Assembly (NCBI GenBank): GCA_050260515.1
Contig: JBLNCI010000015.1
Span: 1 to 64,000, forward strand
Length of the DNA: 64,000 bases
DNA from: DATJIG01 sp050260515
GTDB lineage: Bacteria > Pseudomonadota > Alphaproteobacteria > SMXQ01
Reading direction: 5' to 3'
How positions within the stretch are numbered: the stretch's first letter is position 1; each line of letters begins with the position of its first letter. Both the position numbers and the translations under genes were made by a program. This document shows positions 18,097 through 25,402 of the stretch, one piece after another. Under the pieces are notes generated by a model. It was not told the DNA's origin, ran no database searches, and was given only the letters and a program-made list of their open reading frames with translations.

Positions 18097-19257
18097 TCAG
18101 CCGTATGTCTTGAGGACGTGGCGGGCGATGACCATCTTCATCACTTCGCTCGCGCCCTCGGTGATGCGGTAGCTGCGCTGCTGACGCCAGAACTTCTCGA
18201 TCGGCAGATCGGTGGTGAGCCCGATGCCGCCGTGGATCTGCATGCAGGTGTCGATGGCACGGAACGCCATCTCGTCGGCGAAGTACTTGCAGAGGTAGGC
18301 GTCGGTGCGCGCGTCCTCGCCGGCGTCAAGCTTGGAGGCCGCCTGGAACACCAGCAGCCGCGCCGCCTCGAGCTCGATGTACATGTCGGCGAGCTTCCAC
18401 TGGATGCCCTGCCGCTCGGCGAGCGGCTTGCCGAACGTGGAGCGCTGCTTCGCATAGCTCGTCGCCATCTCGAGCGCCCGCTCGGCGACGCCAAGCGCCC
18501 GCGCGCCGTGTTTCACGCGGCCCGCGCCGAGCCACTTCTGCGCCAGCTTGAAGCCGCCGCCCTCGTCGCCGACCATGTTCTTCGCCGGGACGCGGACGTT
18601 GTCGAGGATGATTTCCCACGGCGCGTCGCCCATCATGGTCTTGTAGCGGGCACCGAGCTTCACGCCGGGCGTGTCCATGTCGACGAGGAAGCACGAGATG
18701 CCGCCGCGCGAGCCTTTTGTCCGGTCGGTCGCGGCCATGAGCTGCATGAAATCGGACTTCCCGGCGCCGGAGATGAAGCGCTTGGTCCCGTTGATGACGT
18801 AGACGTCGCCGTCGCGTACCGCCGTCGTCCGCATCCCGCCGGGGTCAGACCCGGCGTCGGGCTCAGTCTGGGCGAAGCAGGCGCGCTTCTCGCCGCGCAG
18901 CACCGGCAGGAGATACTTTTCCTTCAGCTCGCCTTTCAGCGTGAACAGGATGTGGCGCACCGTCGGCCCGGTGATGTTCTCGCCGCGCGACGGCAGCGCG
19001 ATCGTGCGCGCGAGCTCCTGCCACACGACGGCCCGTCCGACGAGGTCGAGCCCGGGGCCGCCGAACTCCTCCGGCACCTCCATCATCCAGATGCCGAGTT
19101 CCTTCGCGCCCTTGATCAGGCGGTCGCGCCACTCGGGCTTCAGCTCGTCACCATCGTCCGCGAGCGTCTCGCGTTCGTTGGGGATGAGCTCGGTGTCGAC
19201 GAAGTGCCGGAGCTGATCCTTCAGGAGCCGCAGCTCCTCGGGAAGCTGGAAGTCCAT
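18097..19257 (-). CDS. acyl-CoA dehydrogenase
   Basis: A 386-residue flavoprotein of full ACAD length. Signatures are CFAQTEPDAGSDPGGMRTTA (FAD/substrate region), KRFISGAGKSDFMQLM, and IHGGIGLTTDLPIEKFWR with the catalytic-base-type ITEGASEV near the C-terminus. It introduces an alpha,beta double bond into an acyl-CoA, passing electrons to ETF. It lies 9 bp after the synthetase and 20 bp before the hydratase/lyase, so the operon order matches the reaction order: activation, dehydrogenation, hydration/cleavage. Confidence 0.93.
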   Translation of the reverse strand: MDFQLPEELRLLKDQLRHFVDTELIPNERETLADDGDELKPEWRDRLIKGAKELGIWMMEVPEEFGGPGLDLVGRAVVWQELARTIALPSRGENITGPTVRHILFTLKGELKEKYLLPVLRGEKRACFAQTEPDAGSDPGGMRTTAVRDGDVYVINGTKRFISGAGKSDFMQLMAATDRTKGSRGGISCFLVDMDTPGVKLGARYKTMMGDAPWEIILDNVRVPAKNMVGDEGGGFKLAQKWLGAGRVKHGARALGVAERALEMATSYAKQRSTFGKPLAERQGIQWKLADMYIELEAARLLVFQAASKLDAGEDARTDAYLCKYFADEMAFRAIDTCMQIHGGIGLTTDLPIEKFWRQQRSYRITEGASEVMKMVIARHVLKTYG

Positions 19258-19266
19258 CGCGTTCCC

Positions 19267-21339
19267 CTATCTTGCCGGCTTGCGCCACACCGGGCGCACG
19301 TCGACCGCGACCGCGCCCTTGCCCTTGGCGCGCACGATCAGTGGATTGATCTCGATGTCGGCGAGCACGTCACGGTGATCGATGAAGAACCGGGCGAGCC
19401 CGACCGCGGCCTTCACCAGCGCAGATTGATCCGCCGGCGGACGGCCGCGGAAGCCCTTGAGCTGCGCCTTGAGCTTGAGGCCGTCGACCATCGCCTTCAC
19501 GTCCGCCGACGCGACCGGCAGCAGCCGCAGAGCGACGTCGCGCGCGAGCTCGACCAGCACGCCGCCCGAGCCGACGACCAGCAGCGGGCCGTACAGCGCA
19601 TCGTTGCGTGCCCCGAGCAGCACCTCGACACCGTCGACCATCTCCTGGACCAGGAAGCCGTCGATCCGCGCCTTGCGGGTGTGCTTGCGTGCGCGGGCCA
19701 CCAGCGTCTTGGCGGCCCCGGCGACGTCGGCCGGTGTCTTGAGGCCGAGCATCACCCCGCCGGCCTCGGTCTTGTGGCTGATGTCGCCGGACACGATCTT
19801 CAGCGCCACCGGGAAGCCGATGCGCCTGGCGATGCGCGCGGCCTCCGCGCCGGTCTTCGCCACCGCCTGTTTCGGCGCGGCGATGCCGTAACGCGCGAGC
19901 TCCTTCGCGAGGGTGTCGGGGGTCAGCACCGTCTTCTTCGGCTTCGGCAGCGCCGGAACTTCGCGGCCCGCCCGCTCGGCGTAGAACGCGAGCGCGTTCA
20001 ACGCGCGCAGCGTCGGCTCGAGACCCTGCAGGAACGGGAAGCCGACGGCGTCCTGGGCATCGAGGCCTTCCCTGGTGACCTGGTAGACCATGCGGCCGAA
20101 GCCGACCATCGGCTTGTCGTTGATGTCGAGGAGCCGCTTGAGCGGCGCGACATCGCTCCAGCTTCCCTTCTTGCCCGGGAGCTGACCGGCCCACGCCACC
20201 ATGTCGATGTTCGGATCCCGGAGCACCGCCTCGCACATCTTGCCCGCGTGCTCGAGGCCGGCGGGGATGCCGGCGTCGAGCGGATTCTTGGGATGGATGC
20301 CTTCCTGCATGAGGGGCTCGAGCGCCTTCACGGTGTCCGACGCGAACGGCGGGAAGATCGCCTTCTCGGTCTCGGCGTAGTCCCACAAGAGATCGACGGT
20401 GCCGCCCGACGTCGTGACGAAGCCGATGCGGCGGCCCTTGGGCAGGCGCCCCGACTGGAACGCGAGCACGGTCTCGACCATGTCGTCGAGGCTGCGGCAA
20501 TTGACGATGCCGTAGCGCTCGCACATCGCCTCGTACGCCGCGAAGTCGCCGGCAACCGCGCCGGTGTGCGACAGCGCCGCCTCGCGCGACTTGGCGCTGC
20601 GGCCCGACTTGATGGCGACGATCGGCTTCTTCGCCGCGAGCGCCTTGCCGGCCGCCGCCATGAACGCCTCGGGCCGCCGGATGCCCTCGATGAAGAGGAC
20701 GATGATCCTGGTGTTGGGATCGTCGACGAGGAAGTTGAGGTAGTCGGCGAGATCGAGGTCGATCTCGTTGCCGGTCGACACTGCGTAGGAGAACTTCACG
20801 CCGCGGTCGCCCGCCGACTGCACCCAGAACTGCACCATGCCGCCCGACTGCGACGCGAAGCCGACCGAGCCGGCCTCGAGCTTGGCGATCCGCGCGTTCG
20901 GATACAGGAACAGCTTCTCGCGCCACGAATGGGCGCCCATGCAGTTCGGGCCCGAGACGATGAGCCCCGTATCGGCGCAGATCTCCCGCAGGCGGCGGCC
21001 GCGCTCGCGGGACTCGGGGTCGGCGCCGTCGCCGACGCCCGCCGAGTACACCGTCGCCGACTTGAGGCCGCTCTTCACGCCGTCCTCGATGGTCGGGATG
21101 ACGTGCTGGGCGGGAACGATGATCGCGGCGTGCTCGACCGGCTCCGGGAGCGCGCTCAGCGCCGGGTAACAGGGTCCGTTCCAGATCGTCGAGTAGCGGG
21201 GATTGATCGGATAGATCGCGCCGGGGTAGCCACGGTCGCGAAGGCTCGAATAGATCTCGGTCGGCCACTTGCCCCGCTCCGAGGCGCCGACGATGGCGAC
21301 CGAGCGGGCGCGCAGAACCGTCTCCGGTGACTTGAACAC
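19267..21339 (-). CDS. acyl-CoA synthetase, NDP-forming (acetate-CoA ligase family)
   Basis: A 690-residue fusion of the alpha and beta parts of ADP-forming acyl-CoA synthetase. The N-terminal CoA-binding Rossmann domain has SVAIVGASERGKWP, the succinyl-CoA-ligase-like domains have GPNCMGAHSW and the phospho-His region EAALSHTGAVAGDFAAYEA, and the C-terminal ATP-grasp domain has FPVALKIVSGDISHKTEAGG and IEINPLIV. It would activate a carboxylate to its CoA thioester with ATP to ADP. As first gene of the three-gene operon it probably supplies the thioester oxidised by the acyl-CoA dehydrogenase. Confidence 0.92.
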   Translation of the reverse strand: MFKSPETVLRARSVAIVGASERGKWPTEIYSSLRDRGYPGAIYPINPRYSTIWNGPCYPALSALPEPVEHAAIIVPAQHVIPTIEDGVKSGLKSATVYSAGVGDGADPESRERGRRLREICADTGLIVSGPNCMGAHSWREKLFLYPNARIAKLEAGSVGFASQSGGMVQFWVQSAGDRGVKFSYAVSTGNEIDLDLADYLNFLVDDPNTRIIVLFIEGIRRPEAFMAAAGKALAAKKPIVAIKSGRSAKSREAALSHTGAVAGDFAAYEAMCERYGIVNCRSLDDMVETVLAFQSGRLPKGRRIGFVTTSGGTVDLLWDYAETEKAIFPPFASDTVKALEPLMQEGIHPKNPLDAGIPAGLEHAGKMCEAVLRDPNIDMVAWAGQLPGKKGSWSDVAPLKRLLDINDKPMVGFGRMVYQVTREGLDAQDAVGFPFLQGLEPTLRALNALAFYAERAGREVPALPKPKKTVLTPDTLAKELARYGIAAPKQAVAKTGAEAARIARRIGFPVALKIVSGDISHKTEAGGVMLGLKTPADVAGAAKTLVARARKHTRKARIDGFLVQEMVDGVEVLLGARNDALYGPLLVVGSGGVLVELARDVALRLLPVASADVKAMVDGLKLKAQLKGFRGRPPADQSALVKAAVGLARFFIDHRDVLADIEINPLIVRAKGKGAVAVDVRPVWRKPAR

Positions 21340-21540
21340 GTAAGGCCCTCCCAGGCCGGCCCTCTGGGAATGGGGCCAATTCTTGTCTTGGTGCGGGGGG
21401 CATGATGGGAACGCACGCCCCCAGTGTCAACGCACGAAAGACGCAACCGCGAAACCGCGTTTCAAAAACCGCGCGGGCTTTGCGCATGCGCGCGCCGTCG
21501 TGGTAAACGAAGGCATTCACAGCACGCTGAGGAGCACGAG

Positions 21541-21864
21541 ATGCGCGGGCCCCACGACGTCGGCGGCACTCCGGCCGGTCCGGTCGACACCGATCCCCAC
21601 AAGATGACGTTCTGGGAGAAGCAGATCGACGCGATCCACACGCTGCTCGGCGACGACAAGCGCCGCATCACGACGCGCGACGAGAACCGCTATATGATCG
21701 AGTCGCTCGGGCACGACGCCTACGCGCGGCTCACCTACTACGAGCGCTGGACGGCGGCGATGGCGGCGCAGCTCGTGCGCAAGGGCGTGCTGAGCCAGGA
21801 CGAGATCGACGCCAAGGTCGCCGAGATCAAGCAGCGCCTCGAAGAGACGGGCGAGATCGAATGA
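21541..21864 (+). CDS. nitrile hydratase/thiocyanate hydrolase beta N-terminal-half subunit
   Basis: A 107-residue protein that matches the N-terminal half of nitrile hydratase beta (or thiocyanate hydrolase ScnB): MRGPHDVGGTPAGPV at the start, the segment RDENRYMIESLGHDAYARL (Arg of ENRY aligns by eye with the active-site Arg of beta subunits) and TYYERWTAAMAAQLVRKGVL. It is a separate subunit here. SD GAGGAG lies 8 bases before the ATG. The stop overlaps the next start in an ATGA, so the two halves are made together. Confidence 0.85.
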   Translation: MRGPHDVGGTPAGPVDTDPHKMTFWEKQIDAIHTLLGDDKRRITTRDENRYMIESLGHDAYARLTYYERWTAAMAAQLVRKGVLSQDEIDAKVAEIKQRLEETGEIE

Positions 21865-22157
21865 GCACGACCATCGACGCGGCGTTCAAGCCCGGCCAGC
21901 GGGTCCGGGTGCGCGAGGACTACCCGCCCGGACACATCCGCACGCCGTTCTACATCCGCGGCAAGGTCGGCCACGTCGTCCGCGTGCTCGGGGACTTCAA
22001 GAATCCGGAGCGGCTCGGCATCGGCCTGGACGGCCTGCCGAAGAAGACGCTGTACGAGGTGCGATTCAAGCAGGCCGACGTATGGCCCAACTACAACGGA
22101 CCGGTCCACGACACCGTCGACGTCGACATCTACCAGCACTGGCTCGAGAAGGCCTGA
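21861..22157 (+). CDS. nitrile hydratase/thiocyanate hydrolase beta C-terminal-half subunit
   Basis: A 98-residue SH3-like-barrel protein equal to the C-terminal half of nitrile hydratase beta (ScnA of thiocyanate hydrolase): FKPGQRVRVREDYPPGHIR, TPFYIRGKVGHVVRVLGDF, LYEVRFKQADVWPNYNG and VDVDIYQHWLEKA are all typical. It overlaps the preceding subunit by 4 bp and is followed after 9 bp by the catalytic subunit. Beta-N, beta-C, alpha is the gene order known for scnBAC and differs from the usual two-gene nitrile hydratases. Confidence 0.88.
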   Translation: MSTTIDAAFKPGQRVRVREDYPPGHIRTPFYIRGKVGHVVRVLGDFKNPERLGIGLDGLPKKTLYEVRFKQADVWPNYNGPVHDTVDVDIYQHWLEKA

Positions 22158-22166
22158 GAGGTTCCC

Positions 22167-23078
22167 ATGGCGGAGCATCATTCCCACGACCACGGTCACG
22201 GCGGCGGTATCGCCGGCTTCTTCCGCCGCCTGTTCCACGGGCACGAGCATCATGATCATGACCATGGGCACGATCACGGGCACGGGCACGACCATGGACA
22301 TGCGCACGCCGCGCACGATCACGGCCACAGCCATGCCGCCCACGCCGACGATCATGGCCATGGCCATGGCGATGGCGGTCATACCCACGGCGGGCACGGC
22401 CACGATCATCACGATCACGGACATGATCATGGACATGGCCACGATCACGGCCATGATCATCCGCACGTGCACACCGCGCGCGAGTTCCAGCCGGACGAGA
22501 AGATCCACAGCTACTACCAGATCCTCGGCCTCGCGCTGAAAGAGCTGCTGGTCGAGAAAAAGATCGTCACCGGCGACGAGATCCGGAAGGCCATCGCGGA
22601 TCGCGACACGATCACGCCGGCGCTCGGCGCCCGCATCGTCGCCAAGGCGTGGACCGATCCCGCATTCAAGGCGCGGCTGCTGCGCGATTCGAAGTCGGCG
22701 TGCGCCGAGCTCGGCATCGACATCGGCCCCACCAACCTCGACGTCGTCGAGAACACGGACACGGTGCACAACGTGGTCGTCTGCACACTGTGCTCGTGCT
22801 ATCCGCGGGCGATCCTCGGCCTGCCGCCGTCCTGGTACAAGAGCCGCGAGTACCGCTCGCGCATCGTCCGCGAGCCGCGCGCGGTGCTGAAGGAGTTCGG
22901 CACCCAGGTCCCCGAGTACATGGAGGTGCGCGTTCACGATTCGACCGCGGATCTGCGTTACCTCGTGCTGCCGGCGCGGCCGGCGGGCACCGAGGGAATG
23001 AGCGAGGACCAGCTCGCGGCGCTCGTGAACCGCGACTCGATGATCGGCGTCGCGCTGGCCGACGCGGCGAAGCACTGA
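22167..23078 (+). CDS. cobalt-type nitrile hydratase alpha / thiocyanate hydrolase gamma with His-rich N-terminus
   Basis: A 303-residue catalytic subunit. Residues 1-102 are an unusual low-complexity region with about 41 histidines mixed with Asp and Gly (HDHGHDHGHG type); residues 104-303 are the family core. The metal site is VCTLCSC (C206, C209, C211); Thr after the first Cys marks the cobalt type. It continues YPRAILGLPPSWYKS: the Arg after CYP, where nitrile hydratases usually have Trp, resembles thiocyanate hydrolase. So either RCN to amide or SCN- to COS plus ammonia is possible. No activator (P14K-type) gene is adjacent, so the His-rich arm may store or deliver cobalt. SD GAGAGG precedes the ATG. 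Confidence 0.88.
   Translation: MAEHHSHDHGHGGGIAGFFRRLFHGHEHHDHDHGHDHGHGHDHGHAHAAHDHGHSHAAHADDHGHGHGDGGHTHGGHGHDHHDHGHDHGHGHDHGHDHPHVHTAREFQPDEKIHSYYQILGLALKELLVEKKIVTGDEIRKAIADRDTITPALGARIVAKAWTDPAFKARLLRDSKSACAELGIDIGPTNLDVVENTDTVHNVVVCTLCSCYPRAILGLPPSWYKSREYRSRIVREPRAVLKEFGTQVPEYMEVRVHDSTADLRYLVLPARPAGTEGMSEDQLAALVNRDSMIGVALADAAKH
22170..22475 (+). repeat. low-complexity coding repeat (CAT/CAC-GAT units) for the His-rich arm
   Basis: The DNA for the histidine arm is an irregular run of CAC/CAT, GAT/GAC and GGC/GGG codons with recurring CATGATCATG and ATCACGGCCA-like units. Codon synonyms are mixed, so the protein pattern is conserved more strictly than the DNA. Such tracts can slip during replication and vary in length among strains. 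It is not a CRISPR or satellite array. Confidence 0.7.
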
Positions 23079-23084
23079 CAGCCG

Positions 23085-23279
23085 GTGAACGAGTCCTTCG
23101 CCGCGCGCCTGCGCGAACGGCTGGAGCAGGCCGGCTGCTACCGCGAATCCCGCGATCCGGCCGGCGAGACCTGGTTCACGCCGCACCGTAACCGCCGGTT
23201 CCGCATCCCGCCGGTCGTCCATACTGCCGCCGAGGCCAACGCGGTCCTGCGCGAGGCCGGCATGGAGGAAGCCTACTGA
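23085..23279 (+). CDS. 64-residue hypothetical protein
   Basis: A short protein starting at GTG 23085, 6 bp after the His-rich subunit stop. It reads LRERLEQAGCYRESRDPAG, then WFTPHRNRRFRIP and NAVLREAGMEEAY. The layout (helix, beta hairpin, helix ending in LREAGM) faintly recalls HicA/YcfA dsRBD-like folds, but the HicA catalytic His context is not convincing and no HicB antitoxin gene follows. It may be an accessory factor of the hydratase. Its stop overlaps the BON gene start (TGATG), so all five genes may be one transcript. Confidence 0.6.
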   Translation: MNESFAARLRERLEQAGCYRESRDPAGETWFTPHRNRRFRIPPVVHTAAEANAVLREAGMEEAY

Positions 23280-23863
23280 TGACCACGTTCCGCACCGCCG
23301 TTGCGCTCGCCGCCGCGATCGCCGCGTTCTCGACGCTCGCCGCATGCACCAGCCCGACCGGGCTGATCGACGCGGCGACCATGCCCGCCGAGGACCGCTC
23401 GTTCGCCGACTCGACTGTCGACGCCGAGACCAAGCTCGCGATCAACCGCAAGATGCTGGAGACCGAAGGCCGGCTGTTCGTCGACGTGAATACCGTCGTC
23501 TACGAAGGCCGCGTGCTGCTCACCGGCAAGGTCGAGAGCCAGGAGGCGCACGACACCGCCGAGCGCCTCGCCTACCAGGTGCCGAACGTCAAGGAAGTGA
23601 TCAACGAGCTGGTCGTCACGACCGACCGCAGCTTCGCCTCGGGCGTGAACGACGTCGCGAACGAGGTGAAGATCAAGGCGCAGCTCGTCGCCACCAAGGG
23701 CGTGCGGTCGATCAACTACCGCTGGCGATCGCTCGCCGGCACCGTGTACCTGATCGGCACGGCCCAGAGCGCCGACGAGCTCAACACCGTGATCGAGGTC
23801 ATCCGCCGCATCGACGGCGTGCGCCGCGTCGTCAACTACGCGCGGGTGCGCGGCGCCGCCTGA
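23279..23863 (+). CDS. BON domain lipoprotein (OsmY/DolP-like)
   Basis: A 194-residue lipoprotein. The signal peptide ends in the lipobox STLAAC with the acylated Cys at residue 23. Two BON domains follow (about 50-115 and 120-190): LFVDVNTVVYEGRVLLTGKV and INYRWRSLAGTVYLIGTAQS each show the central Gly-containing strands. BON lipoproteins bind phospholipid at the envelope and respond to stress. The start is coupled to the preceding 64-residue gene, and the 3' end overlaps the convergent DUF4202 gene by 28 bp. Confidence 0.88.
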   Translation: MTTFRTAVALAAAIAAFSTLAACTSPTGLIDAATMPAEDRSFADSTVDAETKLAINRKMLETEGRLFVDVNTVVYEGRVLLTGKVESQEAHDTAERLAYQVPNVKEVINELVVTTDRSFASGVNDVANEVKIKAQLVATKGVRSINYRWRSLAGTVYLIGTAQSADELNTVIEVIRRIDGVRRVVNYARVRGAA

Positions 23864-24459
23864 GCGTCCGCCGCCGCGACGGCGCGGGCGACCAGTTGCG
23901 CGCGGTCGGGCGGGAGCCCGCCCACCAGCTCCAATGCCAGCGCGCGGCCCTTCGGGCCCATCTTGCGCCAGGTCTTGGCGACGATGTCGACGACCTTGTC
24001 GTCGGGGTGCCTGCGCGAGAAGTCGTCGAACCCCGCTTCGAGGAACACCAGACAGGCGGCGTCCTCGAGCGCCTGGGTCTCGGGATCGCGCCCGAGGCCC
24101 TCCTTGCGGATCAGCGCGCCGACGCGCGCGATCGTCGCGGGGTCGTAGCCTGACTCCTCCATCAGCCGCCCGGCGGTCTCGGCGTGGAAGCGAGCGAGCT
24201 CGCGCCGCCACCGGTTGTAGCCGGCCGTCCCCTCGGGATAGCGGTTGCGCGGGATCGTCCAGCGGCCGATGTGCTGGGCGCGGGCGGCCAGCCGCAAGGC
24301 CTCCGAGGCATCGGGGTCGAGCCGCGCGAGCCACGCCGTCATGCGCTCGGCGTAGTCGATCGCCTCGGCGACGTCGCGACCGCCGCGCCGCAGCCGCTTG
24401 GGATCGGTGGCGTTGAAGGCGTCGATCCGGGCAACGGCGTCGCGGAAGCGGTCGCTCAT
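23836..24459 (-). CDS. DUF4202 domain-containing protein
   Basis: A 207-residue, mostly helical protein. It matches the DUF4202 pattern RFRDAVARIDAFNATDPKRL, YAERMTAWLARL, LAARAQHIGRWTIPRNRYPE and EDAACLVFLEAGFDDF. The conserved H..RW..PR and E/D residues resemble HD-like hydrolases, but no activity has been established that I can name. It is convergent with the BON gene (28-bp overlap) and 16 bp after the SemiSWEET gene. Confidence 0.85.
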   Translation of the reverse strand: MSDRFRDAVARIDAFNATDPKRLRRGGRDVAEAIDYAERMTAWLARLDPDASEALRLAARAQHIGRWTIPRNRYPEGTAGYNRWRRELARFHAETAGRLMEESGYDPATIARVGALIRKEGLGRDPETQALEDAACLVFLEAGFDDFSRRHPDDKVVDIVAKTWRKMGPKGRALALELVGGLPPDRAQLVARAVAAADAQAAPRTRA

Positions 24460-24475
24460 GCGTCAGCTCAGGGCG

Positions 24476-24730
24476 TTATTTGTAGCGGATCTTGCAGTAG
24501 AGAATGCTGCCCGCGAGCACTCCGGTCACGAAGTTGGCGAGCATCAGCGGCCAGTCGTGCGTCAGCACGCCGTAGACGAACCACATCACGATGCCGACGG
24601 TGAGCATCGCGAACATGCCGAGCGAGATGTCGCCGGTCGAGCGGGTCGTCCAGGCGCGGATCGCCTGCGGGACGAACGCGACAGTGGTGAGGAACGCCGC
24701 CGTGTAGCCGATCAGGGAAACGCCGCTCAT
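24476..24730 (-). CDS. SemiSWEET family sugar transporter
   Basis: An 84-residue membrane protein with a three-helix bundle and the PQ-loop motif TTVAFVPQAIRAWTTRSTGD, followed by MFAMLTVGIVMWFVYGVL and a third helix. SemiSWEETs dimerise to form a passive sugar uniporter in the inner membrane. Substrate is not predictable from the sequence. It may be cotranscribed with the DUF4202 gene. Confidence 0.9.
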   Translation of the reverse strand: MSGVSLIGYTAAFLTTVAFVPQAIRAWTTRSTGDISLGMFAMLTVGIVMWFVYGVLTHDWPLMLANFVTGVLAGSILYCKIRYK

Positions 24731-24794
24731 CGCATCCTTTCCGCGGAGGCGGCGAGCATAGAAGGCACGTCATCCCCAGGCAACGCGGGTGCTT

Positions 24795-25262
24795 TCAGCC
24801 CTCGCGGACGACGATGCGAACGAGGCGGTCGGTGGTGCGTTCGGTCCGGGTCAGCGCCTCGCGGAAGACATCGGCGGTGTGACCGTCGGCGACCGTCACC
24901 GTGATCGGCTCGCCGTGAACGGCGGCGCGGCCGATCGCAGGTGCCAGCCGGGTCAGCGCGTCGGCGACGAGCTGGGCCTCGAAATCGAGGACCCGGAGCG
25001 GCGGGTCGGGCAGCACCACGGCAGTCGCCGCGGCGAAACGGGCCGGGAACCATCGGCCGGCGCGGTTGCGCCAGCGTGCGGGACTGAGAGCGGCCTTGAA
25101 CCGGCTGCGGGCATCGAGGCGACGGGCCTGCTCGCGCCGTGCCTTGGCGGCCTTCGCCGCCGCCATCATCTTGGCCATCGCCGCCCGCATCTTCTCGCTC
25201 AGGACGGCGGTCTTGCCGGCATCGGCGCCGGGCGTCGTTCGGATCTCGGATTCGGCTCTCAT
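24795..25262 (-). CDS. hypothetical basic helical protein
   Basis: A 155-residue protein with an N-terminal helical, Ala/Lys/Arg-rich stretch (about residues 20-55: KMRAAMAKMMAAAKAAKARR) and a C-terminal alpha/beta portion (ALTRLAPAIGRAAVHGEPIT, VADVFREALTRTER as pattern). No family is recognised. The ATG at 25262 is preferred because AGGGGAG lies close upstream; a longer frame begins at 25310 without such a site. A perfect inverted repeat at 25380-25399 lies upstream and may control it. Confidence 0.6.
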   Translation of the reverse strand: MRAESEIRTTPGADAGKTAVLSEKMRAAMAKMMAAAKAAKARREQARRLDARSRFKAALSPARWRNRAGRWFPARFAAATAVVLPDPPLRVLDFEAQLVADALTRLAPAIGRAAVHGEPITVTVADGHTADVFREALTRTERTTDRLVRIVVREG

Positions 25263-25379
25263 GCGCTCCCCTTCGACTGCGCAAAGATCCTTATCAGCGA
25301 AGCGTGACATCCCGGCGACCGCCAGAGGGCGGCCGCCTCGTCGGTATTGTAGCGGGAACGGTGCGGTGCGTCACGCCGA

Positions 25380-25399
25380 TATAGACCGACTGGTCTATA
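25380..25399. promoter_or_regulatory. candidate TetR-type operator TATAGACC-GACT-GGTCTATA
   Basis: A perfect 8-bp inverted repeat with a 4-bp spacer. This size and the TAGACC/GGTCTA arms are typical of TetR-family operators. It lies 3 bp past the stop of the PmtA-like gene and 117 bp before the start of the hypothetical gene at 25262, which it could control. No TetR gene is visible in the window. A weak terminator role is less likely because no T-run follows. Confidence 0.5.
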
Positions 25400-25402
25400 C
25401 GA

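Noticed and set aside
18091..21330. A 1079-codon open frame on the plus strand.
   Set aside because: It runs exactly antisense to the acyl-CoA dehydrogenase and synthetase genes, has an Arg/His/Ala-rich translation typical of GC-rich shadows, and shows no domain.
22170..22475. Repeated CATGATCACGG-like units that could suggest a CRISPR or satellite array.
   Set aside because: The units are in frame, irregular and encode His-Asp-Gly; there are no constant repeats with unique spacers.
23085..23279. A HicA-type toxin call for the 64-residue protein.
   Set aside because: The similarity is only in general layout; no HicB antitoxin follows and the catalytic His context is weak.
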